Positions 4,893-9,574 of a stretch of 9,574 nucleotides of DNA are shown here, piece by piece. Source of the DNA: JBNJEM01 sp051745935 (lineage in GTDB: Bacteria > Planctomycetota > Planctomycetia > Pirellulales > Pirellulaceae); contig JBNJEM010000286.1 of assembly GCA_051745935.1 (NCBI GenBank), positions 1 to 9,574 of the forward strand, given 5' to 3'. Every line of letters begins with the position of its first letter. Within the stretch, counting starts at the first letter, position 1. The notes under the pieces were generated by a model. That model saw only the letters and a program-made list of their open reading frames with translations. It was not told the origin of the DNA and did no database searches. A program made the position numbers and the translations under genes.

Positions 4893-5349
4893 GTCCGGAT
4901 TGCCCAGTAGCGGATTGTTCGCCCAATGTTTGTACATATCGCTCGTGCACACGCTCGCCCAGAGAGAGAACGCCGACAACTGACATTGATATGGCTTTTC
5001 CCATTTCGTTATTGTTGAAGGCGTCCCACACATATATGCCGATGACAATAAACGCGATGATCCGGACTATTTCGCCTGCCGAAGTGCACAAAGCTTTCCC
5101 GAAAGGCGAGAGGCCGACATACACGCGTTCTGCCCACCACCGAATGCCGTGAACCAAAACCGTGAGCAGAGCAATGCATCCAATCAGCATCCAACTTTGA
5201 AGCGTGATGCCGAATAAGAACCGGAGGACAGCGACAATCAGCCACGCGAAGAGAACGGCCACGAGCAAGCTAACAAGGATTTGTCCGAGGCCACGATACT
5301 TGACGGCCATTTTTGTTACGAATGCGCGTCGTGAGATGTTGTTATCCAT
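4876..5349 (-). CDS. Integral membrane protein of unknown function (157 aa)
   Basis: ATG 5347-5349 is preceded by AGGAAGAG at good spacing. The N-terminus is basic and polar (MDNNISRRAFVTKMAVKYRG). Then come three to four helices: GQILVSLLVAVLFAWLIVAV (about 22-42, possibly continuing into a second), SWMLIGCIALLTVLVHGIRW (about 52-71) and IVRIIAFIVIGIYVWDAF (about 93-110). A soluble tail of some 40 residues (LGERVHERYVQTLGEQ) is rich in polar residues and likely cytoplasmic. I do not recognise the family. It is the first gene of the minus-strand series in this part of the window, separated from the next by hairpins and a new promoter. It seems intact. Confidence 0.7.
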   Translation of the reverse strand: MDNNISRRAFVTKMAVKYRGLGQILVSLLVAVLFAWLIVAVLRFLFGITLQSWMLIGCIALLTVLVHGIRWWAERVYVGLSPFGKALCTSAGEIVRIIAFIVIGIYVWDAFNNNEMGKAISMSVVGVLSLGERVHERYVQTLGEQSATGQSGQGVPR

Positions 5350-5458
5350 TTCTCTTCCTGGCGAACAAAGTAGTCCCTCGGGTACGACGAAACAACCTAC
5401 TGGGTGCTAGCAGCCCACGAACTCGCTGTCCGAAAGCTCTGATCACGGCGTATCGTTG

Positions 5459-5487
5459 GCCCTGTTCCAGCCTACCCCGCGGCCCGG
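5459..5487 (-). repeat. Copy 2 of GTAG-led dispersed repeat
   Basis: Minus-strand GTAGGCTGGAACAGGGC (5459-5475) differs from copy 1 at one base, and CCGGGCCGCGGG precedes it. It sits at the broken 3' end of the gene fragment at 5488-5750. Both copies therefore mark the end of a coding segment, suggesting a short element inserted at, or used as, a recombination point. Confidence 0.45.
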
Positions 5488-5750
5488 CCGATTCGCAAGC
5501 TCGATGGTCCTCTGAAACTTTTCGCTGGAGTAGAAGTCCGCCTCCCACTGGCCGCCGGTGAGCAGGACGAAGGGCAGGCCCCACTCGGCAAGCTGTCTGA
5601 TCTGCGCCTCGATCGACTCCGCCGCTGCGGCGTTCATGTTCCGCGAGTAGGGCGTCCAGGGCAGCATGTGGTGGCCGTCGCGGATCTGCTCGATCTGCCA
5701 GGACAGCGGATTCTGGAACTGGGCGGCGAAAACGCGCCTGGATTGAGCGA
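5488..5750 (-). pseudogene. Internal fragment of a probable secreted hydrolase-like gene
   Basis: The minus-strand frame encodes FAAQFQNPLSWQIEQIRDGH, HMLPWTPYSRNMNAAAAE and QLAEWGLPFVLLTGGQWEAD. These are well-formed segments with the style of a TIM-barrel-like or other large carbohydrate-active enzyme from planctomycetes. I cannot name the family. The 5' side (beyond about 5750) loses coding character, and the 3' side ends in repeat copy 2 and then a chance stop at 5443. It is therefore an internal piece without start or end. The longer open frame to 6060 is mostly antisense to the FAD-oxidoreductase fragment and is not used. Confidence 0.45.
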
Positions 5751-5898
5751 GCCGCATTCCGTGACAACTCACCATGGCGCCAAGAGCGATCCTGGCGCCA
5801 TTCTCACTGGGGCTAGACCGGCGGTGGACAAGGAAAAGCCCAATGGAAGCGGATCTCCGAATCCCTGCAATCGAAGTCCACGCTATGAGCAGTGCAAC

Positions 5899-6078
5899 AT
5901 GCCACGCCATGTATACCCCAAAGCCGCGGCGGAGCCCGCAAGCGTTCTCGTCGAGGCCGGGAGCTTCCGTGATCGCGGCGGGTGGGCCATCGACCAGCAG
6001 TCGATCGACCAGATGGGCTCGGCGTACCTGCTCGCCCGCCCGGTGAAAGGCGAGTCGCAAGCCGGAAAAAGCAGGTAG
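5899..6078 (+). pseudogene. N-terminal fragment resembling a secreted FAD-dependent oxidoreductase
   Basis: The frame contains VLVEAGSFRDRGGWAIDQQ followed by SIDQMGSAYLLARPV. From memory this matches the start of the mature region of planctomycete FAD-dependent oxidoreductase-like secreted proteins (pattern VEAExFxDxGGWxxDQQFxDxMGSxYLLAHG). The real gene would continue for several hundred residues with a Rossmann nucleotide-binding motif. Here it ends after about 40 recognisable residues at TAG 6076-6078. ATG 5899 is merely the nearest start; no signal peptide or Shine-Dalgarno is visible. I consider it a dead fragment. The preceding stretch, 5750-5898, holds nothing I can identify. Confidence 0.5.
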
Positions 6079-6145
6079 CCGTCCACCTCGAGGCCACGCG
6101 GGCTCGCTCAGGGTTACTCGCTCCCCGTGCCCCCTACCGCCTCTG

Positions 6146-6230
6146 TCAGATGCCGAGCAGACGCAGGATGTCCTGGCCCGTCAGGGCGACGCCGGGGTCG
6201 TGGAACGTTTGACGTGGCCCTGTGCAGTGG
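6146..6230 (-). pseudogene. Isolated C-terminal tail of an unknown gene
   Basis: The minus-strand frame ending in TGA 6146-6148 reads FHDPGVALTGQDILRLLGI, a plausible natural C-terminus with an amphipathic last helix. No start or body is present upstream before the divergent DUF1080 gene at 6329, so only the tail of a gene survives. Family unknown. Confidence 0.35.
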
Positions 6231-6328
6231 TTACCCTGGCAAAATCGGCGTCGCCCGGGCTACGCACCGTGGCGAAAACGGGGATCGCGGCTTACCGGAT
6301 CGACAATACGAGGGAAAGGAACCTTTTG

Positions 6329-7078
6329 ATGCACACGCTGGCCCTGCTGCTTGTAGTTGTTTCAACCACAACCGCTGTCTCGGAAGACTTCGCTCCCGAC
6401 CAGCAGAAGCTGCCGGTCCCGCCGCCTTCCGATGCCGTGGTGCTCTTCGACGGCGAGGGCACCAATCAGATGCTGGCCAAGGACGGGGGGCCGATCAATT
6501 GGCCGGTGGTCGACGGGGCCCTGGTTTCCACGCGGGGCGATACGCGAGCGAACCACATCGTCTCGAAGCTCCACTTCCGAGATGCCGACATCCACGTTGA
6601 ATTCATGCTGCCCGAAAAGGGGAGCGGCAACAGCGGTGTGTACATCCACGGTAACTACGAGCTGCAGATCATCAACTCCTTCGGCGCGAAGAAGCTCGGT
6701 CAGGGTGACGCGGGCGCAATCTACGGGTTTTCGAAACCGCTGGCCAACGCTTGCCGAAAGCCTGGCGAGTGGCAGGTGTACGACATCCGCTATCGTGCTC
6801 CTCGCCGCGACAAAGACGGCAAGATCGTCGAAGAGGGATCGATCACCGCTTTCCTTAACGGCGTCAAGGTGCAAGACGGCACAAGGTTCGGGGAGCCCCG
6901 CTCGGTCTATCATCCGTACCGGTACAAGACAACGCCCTACTTGAAGAAGATCTGGCAGCAGCAGAAGCGAACCAGAATAGGGCCTCTTTTCCTACAAGAC
7001 CACGACAACGCCGTCCGCTTCCGAAACGTGTGGGTCAAGCCGCTAGACGACCAAGCGTTCTTCTATGAGCCGAAGTAG
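6329..7078 (+). CDS. Secreted DUF1080 protein (3-keto-disaccharide hydrolase family)
   Basis: ATG 6329 is preceded by AAGGA eight bases upstream and opens a 249-residue protein with a signal peptide (MHTLALLLVVVSTTTAVS, cleavage likely after about residue 18). The single domain is DUF1080 (PF06439, concanavalin/LamG-like beta sandwich). It shows VVLFDGEGT at 37-45, a Trp-containing strand at 55-64, and the hallmark GSGNSGVYIHGNYELQI at 98-114. Then come FLNGVKVQDG and RFRNVWVKPL near the C-terminus. Some members hydrolyse 3-keto-glycosides made by FAD or Gfo/Idh oxidoreductases; many planctomycete paralogues are untested. The longer frame from 6200 would bury the signal peptide and is rejected. 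The gene looks complete, in contrast to the fragments on both sides. Confidence 0.92.
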   Translation: MHTLALLLVVVSTTTAVSEDFAPDQQKLPVPPPSDAVVLFDGEGTNQMLAKDGGPINWPVVDGALVSTRGDTRANHIVSKLHFRDADIHVEFMLPEKGSGNSGVYIHGNYELQIINSFGAKKLGQGDAGAIYGFSKPLANACRKPGEWQVYDIRYRAPRRDKDGKIVEEGSITAFLNGVKVQDGTRFGEPRSVYHPYRYKTTPYLKKIWQQQKRTRIGPLFLQDHDNAVRFRNVWVKPLDDQAFFYEPK

Positions 7079-7119
7079 TCCGAGGGCATCGGGATGGAAC
7101 AAGCCCTACCGAGACCAGA

Positions 7120-7200
7120 CTATCCTTTCAGCTCGACGTTCCAATACGCTTCGCTGACGAACTTGGTCCAGCTTTGCACGCGTTCGAGTGGCGGACGCGC
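7120..7200 (-). pseudogene. Isolated C-terminal tail of an unknown gene
   Basis: The minus-strand frame ending in TAG 7120-7122 reads RPPLERVQSW, then TKFVSEAYWNVELKG. It resembles a genuine C-terminal helix-strand end. Its body is missing because another reading frame (7188-7487, plus strand) occupies the upstream side. Just beyond the stop, minus-strand GTAGGGCTTGTTCCATCC may be a distant relative of the GTAG-led repeats. Confidence 0.35.
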
Positions 7201-7487
7201 CCGTAGTTGAGTTGCTTGACATCCTGAAGGACGTGCTGAATCCTTACGTTAGAGCGTTACGGACCATCACCTGGCTGCATCCGACCGCCGACGGCGATTA
7301 CAAGGTGGAGAGCGTCATCGAAGAGATCTCAATGCGTCTGGAGGCCATCCGCGCCGGGCTGTACGACGACAACTATCTGCACACCGCCCGCGAACTCCAC
7401 AACGCGTTGCGGACCGCCGAACTGGAAACGGGGGAGCTGAGACGGCAGTTTCATCAGAAGAACATGAGATTCACCCTAACGTTGTAA
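7188..7487 (+). CDS. Hypothetical helical protein (99 aa)
   Basis: GTG 7188 is the first usable start after a stop in this frame. The product is mostly alpha-helical and charged (VVELLDILKDVLNPYVRALR, SVIEEISMRLEAIRAG, TARELHNALRTAELETGELR), with one aromatic turn (TITWLHPTADGDYKVE). No motif, membrane helix or Shine-Dalgarno is seen, and I cannot place it in a family. It could be a helical-bundle regulator or nuclease partner, or the surviving C-terminal part of a larger protein, since its left neighbour is only a gene tail on the other strand. The coding look of the middle portion is good. A REPIN-like repeat begins 10 bases after its stop. Confidence 0.45.
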   Translation: MADAPVVELLDILKDVLNPYVRALRTITWLHPTADGDYKVESVIEEISMRLEAIRAGLYDDNYLHTARELHNALRTAELETGELRRQFHQKNMRFTLTL

Positions 7488-7496
7488 AAAGTATAT

Positions 7497-7641
7497 GTAG
7501 GACGGGTCTCCAGGCCCGTCTTTTCAAGCACGAAATCGTACTTGATCTGTTGTCCGCGGATCTCACGAAATGTGAGATCTTCAAACAACCGCAAAAAGAC
7601 ATTTATGCGCTGTAAAGGACGGGCCTGGAGACCCGTCCTAC
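7497..7641. repeat. REPIN-like pair of GTAG-led hairpin repeats
   Basis: The left unit, GTAG plus GACGGGTCTCCAGGCCCGTC (7497-7520), recurs as an exact reverse complement at 7618-7641, a 24-base perfect inverted repeat 97 bases apart. Each unit is itself a near-perfect hairpin (GACGGG/CCCGTC with an extended stem) and has GTAG at its foot, as in REP elements recognised by RAYT (TnpA-REP) transposases. The spacer contains a third hairpin, GATCTCAC/GTGAGATC (7559-7579). It may also act as a bidirectional transcription stop. Confidence 0.75.
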
Positions 7642-7725
7642 GCCGTCTTTATGCAACAATAGGGTTCACATTCCATCCAGTGCGTGCACATTTGCATAAC
7701 GCCTACACGAAAGGAACGACAGCCG

Positions 7726-8058
7726 ATGTTTCAGCCGACGCCGGTGTTACCACTTCTCAGTGTTGTCATCGCGCCGCCCGCGACAGGGCAAGACGAGCAA
7801 CGCGAAGCCTCCAAGAGAGTGATCTTCCAGGAGGACTTCGAAAGGGGGTTCGAGCAGCGCGCCGCGAAGTAGCAGGGCAGTGCCGAGACCGAACTGACCG
7901 AAGAGCCGGGGATGGTCATCGGCGGAAAGCATTCGCTGAAGGTTGCGGGCGGCAAGATCGCCGTGCTGGATCCCCGCCTCCACGTGGACCCGAGCATGCT
8001 GGTTCAGTTGAGTTTCGACTTCCGCGTGGCCGTACCGATGGAACCCAGCCATCGGGGG
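7726..8058 (+). pseudogene. Secreted planctomycete-type protein, in-frame stop and truncated
   Basis: ATG 7726, with AAAGGAAC upstream, opens a signal-peptide-like start (MFQPTPVLPLLSVVIAPPAT). It continues as VIFQEDFERGFEQRAAK and meets TAG at 7870-7872. The same frame then goes on with strong coding character (ELTEEPGMVIGGKHSLKVAG, LVQLSFDFRVAV) until about 8058, where the similarity to a protein is lost. The stop probably came from TGG (Trp) by one base change. The pattern, a secreted protein starting FQEDFE...GKHSLKV...YQLSFDFRV, suggests a carbohydrate-binding or jelly-roll fold, as I recall from planctomycete secreted proteins. The gene is doubly disabled: nonsense codon and loss of its 3' part next to the glycohydrolase gene. 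Confidence 0.55.
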
Positions 8059-8100
8059 GTCTTCCCCCGCTCGTCCCTCAGACCTTGCCAGTCCGCACGT

Positions 8101-8961
8101 TCACGGCCTTGTTCTGTGCGATTCCTCGGCGAAAACGTGGCGGAACGCTTCGTACGTCGGTGTGTCGTCAGCAAAGTCCAGCACGCCAAACACGATTCGG
8201 TCGAACGCCCCAGCGAATCGCGAATCGCCAAGTAGTGCATCGGCGAACCAATGTGCGACGTCAGACGGATCATTGCCGAATACGCCACAGCCCCATGCAC
8301 CGAGGACGACCGCATTGTGGTCATGTTGTCGTGCCACGGCGAGAACAGACCGAATTCTTGTCTCCATTGTGGATCGTATCGATTGAACGTTGGATGGTTC
8401 GTTCTTGCGGACGGCTCCCGCGTTTACGGCCGGTGACGTAACAACCGAGACAAAATAAGGCTCTCCAATGAGTACATCATCGTCAGATCGAAAAACCGGC
8501 ACGCGAGGCGAATAGATAATGTGGTTCGTGTAGAGTGCAGATGGATGTGATCGATTTGCGTCGTAGTACGTCATTTGTGACGCTAGAGATTTGTACAACC
8601 CCGACGCACGAGCAAGACATTCTTCCTGCGCCTGTGATCCGGACAGAAATCCTCCACCGGGATTCTTGGCCGACCCGAAATTGAGGCAAAGTGGATTCTG
8701 ATATCCGGCATCAATCAGCGATCGTGCTGCGGCAAAGGTCGTGCAGTTGCAGACGGATACCGTACTTTCGCGTCGCTGCGGCTGGTCCATCGAATCGATG
8801 AGCAAATCAAGATCAGCAGGTCCGTAGAGGACGGTCCCCGTTTGCATATCGTCGAGCGCAGCGGACAGCGACACCGTCGCGCCGCCAAAAACGTACGACT
8901 CTCGATCGAGTATCTCAACGGTCTCGTTTGCGATTTGAGCGCGCTGCTTGCGATTTGCCAT
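8101..8961 (-). CDS. Bacterial-type poly(ADP-ribose) glycohydrolase (TIGR02452/DUF2263)
   Basis: A 286-residue macrodomain-like protein. The bacterial PARG signature GGG-x7-QEE is explicit in NPGGGFLSGSQAQEECLAR, with GGG at about residues 102-104 and the catalytic Glu pair at 113-114. Family landmarks include VCNCTTFAAA before it and VVLGAWGCGVFGNDP near residue 230. Such enzymes cleave ADP-ribose polymers, and many TIGR02452 members occur in mobile or defence settings; the role here is inferred. I use ATG 8961 (MANRKQRAQIANETVEI, a typical family start); ATG 8967 adds two residues. No Shine-Dalgarno is seen. The frame stays open to 9453, but that part is antisense repeat and attC sequence. 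The start lies about 20 bases after the R' box of attC site 3, which is cassette-like. No attC is visible downstream, so its own site seems lost. Confidence 0.9.
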   Translation of the reverse strand: MANRKQRAQIANETVEILDRESYVFGGATVSLSAALDDMQTGTVLYGPADLDLLIDSMDQPQRRESTVSVCNCTTFAAARSLIDAGYQNPLCLNFGSAKNPGGGFLSGSQAQEECLARASGLYKSLASQMTYYDANRSHPSALYTNHIIYSPRVPVFRSDDDVLIGEPYFVSVVTSPAVNAGAVRKNEPSNVQSIRSTMETRIRSVLAVARQHDHNAVVLGAWGCGVFGNDPSDVAHWFADALLGDSRFAGAFDRIVFGVLDFADDTPTYEAFRHVFAEESHRTRP

Positions 8962-8982
8962 CGGCATCAGATTAATTGGAGC

Positions 8983-9046
8983 ACAGAACGACCGAGGTAA
9001 GCCGCCGCGCGCGTAGCGCGCGGTCGGCTTGACCGACTGGTTATCC
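8983..9046 (-). other. attC integron recombination site (site 3)
   Basis: On the minus strand: R'' GGATAAC (9046-9040), a 5-base spacer, L'' GGTcAAGCCGaCCGCGCGC, a TAC loop, L' GCGCGCGGCGGCTTACC, a 6-base spacer and R' GTTCTGT (8989-8983). L'' and L' pair perfectly apart from the lower-case C and A, at the same positions as in the aadA1-type attC. Length is 64 bases. R' fits GTT but not RRRY. Orientation is opposite to sites 1 and 2. Confidence 0.8.
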
Positions 9047-9079
9047 CGATGGGGCCCTCGTTGCCGGATGGTTTGCTCA

Positions 9080-9151
9080 TCACCTGTCCCCCTGGGGGGT
9101 GCTTCCCTTAAGTCGTTCCTCGACCCATGGCAGGATGTCCTGCAGCGAGTC
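9080..9151 (-). CDS. C-terminal end of a possible cassette gene
   Basis: The minus-strand frame ending in TGA 9080-9082 reads DSLQDILPWVEERLKGST before the stop, which looks like a real helical C-terminus. The stop lies 34 bases before attC site 3 in the same orientation, as for a cassette gene. Further upstream the frame enters GC-rich repeats (ARG/PRO-rich, low complexity), so I cannot say where the gene starts or what it encodes. The stop overlaps an ATG (TGATG) whose frame runs into the attC. Confidence 0.3.
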   Translation of the reverse strand, partial: DSLQDILPWVEERLKGSTPQGDR

Positions 9152-9255
9152 CCGCGGCGCCCACGCCGTGCGCCGGGTGCATGGGCTGGCGGGGTTCGAG
9201 TCCGCGGACGTTGACGGCGTGGCCTGGTCGCTTGGGGTCTGGCGGGATCGTTGAC
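9152..9255. repeat. 104-base direct repeat, copy A
   Basis: This block recurs 319 bases downstream (9471-9574) with about 8 differences in 104 positions. It begins CCGCGGCGCCCACGCCGTGC and ends TCGTTGAC. Several frames stay open through it because of its very high GC, but none is convincing as protein. It resembles a dispersed intergenic family. Confidence 0.7.
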
Positions 9256-9285
9256 ACGCCGCGGTACAGCTCCGCTGCCTCTTCG

Positions 9286-9405
9286 ACGGGCGGCGGACGT
9301 GGCGAGGTGTTCCGGCGGTTCGTCTCGGGAAAGGATTCCCGAGCTACGGGCGGCGGACGTGGCGGAGCTTCCCGGCGATCTGGTAGCTTGGGACTCCGTC
9401 CCGAG
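9286..9405. repeat. Two diverged 60-base units with GTAG-footed hairpins
   Basis: ACGGGCGGCGGACGTGGCG is repeated exactly at 9286-9304 and 9346-9364, a 60-base period. Each unit ends in a hairpin: CTCGGGAA/TTCCCGAG (9324-9343) and CTTGGGAC/GTCCCGAG (9387-9405). GTAG lies at the foot of both, on the minus strand at 9344-9347 and the plus strand at 9383-9386, so the two face away from each other. Stem pairs change together between the units (A-T to C-G), suggesting the fold is conserved. The remainder of 9256-9470 shows no convincing gene. Confidence 0.6.
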
Positions 9406-9470
9406 ACGGAAGGCACCTTCATGCCCAGCCCGCGTCACGCCACCACCGGGCATTCAGAGGCTGGTTCCGC

Positions 9471-9574
9471 CCGCAGCGCCCACGCCGTGCGCCGGGTGCA
9501 TGGGCTGGCGGGGTTCCAGGCCGCGGACGTTGGCGGCGTGGCCTGGTCGTTCGGGGTCTGCCGGGGTCGTTGAC
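9471..9574. repeat. 104-base direct repeat, copy B (runs to window end)
   Basis: Second copy of the 9152-9255 block, cut by the window edge, so the true repeat unit may be longer. The roughly 92% identity over the visible part suggests fairly recent duplication or a dispersed family. Confidence 0.7.

Noticed and set aside
5443..6060. Single 205-residue minus-strand gene
   Set aside because: Only about 5488-5750 reads as protein; the rest is antisense to the FAD-oxidoreductase fragment and the end is a repeat.
6362..6913. 183-residue minus-strand open frame
   Set aside because: It is the antisense shadow of the DUF1080 gene, whose family match is clear.
8962..9453. N-terminal extension of the PARG frame to 450 residues
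   Set aside because: The added 164 residues are Arg/Pro-rich and are the antisense reading of GC-rich repeats and an attC site; the family starts at MANRKQ.
1..9574. CRISPR array
   Set aside because: No regularly spaced short repeats with unique spacers; the repeats present are hairpins or long direct repeats.

Overview
The window looks like an accessory region from a planctomycete-type chromosome. The evidence is an intact secreted DUF1080 (3-keto-disaccharide hydrolase) gene, a fragment resembling the N-terminal part of planctomycete secreted FAD-dependent oxidoreductases, several dispersed GTAG-footed hairpin repeats, and many genes without clear Shine-Dalgarno sites. The assignment is inference from gene families; there is no rRNA or other marker. 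GC content is visibly uneven: the small minus-strand genes at about 2000-5350 are less GC-rich than the right-hand part.

Left part (1-1660): three things follow one another on the plus strand: the tail of an unrecognised gene, an integron attC-like site (275-366), and a complete cassette-like unit ending in a second, very clear attC (1131-1257). The unit carries its own promoter on the minus strand and a two-gene operon, a small unknown protein plus a retropepsin-like clan AA aspartic protease, joined by an ATGA overlap. The next cassette begins with a normal-looking membrane-protein start but switches after about 26 codons into the tail of another gene.

Middle (1700-5350): a frameshifted IS91-family transposase remnant runs head-on into a truncated zinc-ribbon gene. 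From there a series of small minus-strand genes extends to 5349. They encode zinc-ribbon and membrane proteins, a membrane-anchored protein, a DUF6714-like protein and a multi-pass membrane protein. Some are translationally coupled, and one 51-residue coupled frame (4067-4222) is easy to miss. A good promoter with an upstream palindrome precedes the DUF6714-like gene.

Right part (5440-8060): pieces of several genes on both strands (probable hydrolase fragment, FAD-oxidoreductase N-terminus, two isolated C-terminal tails, a secreted protein with an in-frame stop) surround the intact DUF1080 gene. A REPIN-like pair of inverted hairpin repeats lies at 7497-7641.

Far right (8100-9574): a bacterial-type poly(ADP-ribose) glycohydrolase (TIGR02452/DUF2263) on the minus strand starts about 20 bases after a third attC (8983-9046), also on the minus strand, so it looks like integron cassette cargo. 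Beyond it lie GC-rich direct repeats and more GTAG hairpins. The main result is a set of three attC sites sharing the same folded geometry, with no integrase in view. They point to a scattered or rearranged integron cassette region (possibly a CALIN, a cluster of attC sites lacking an integrase) that has been broken up by insertion and recombination.
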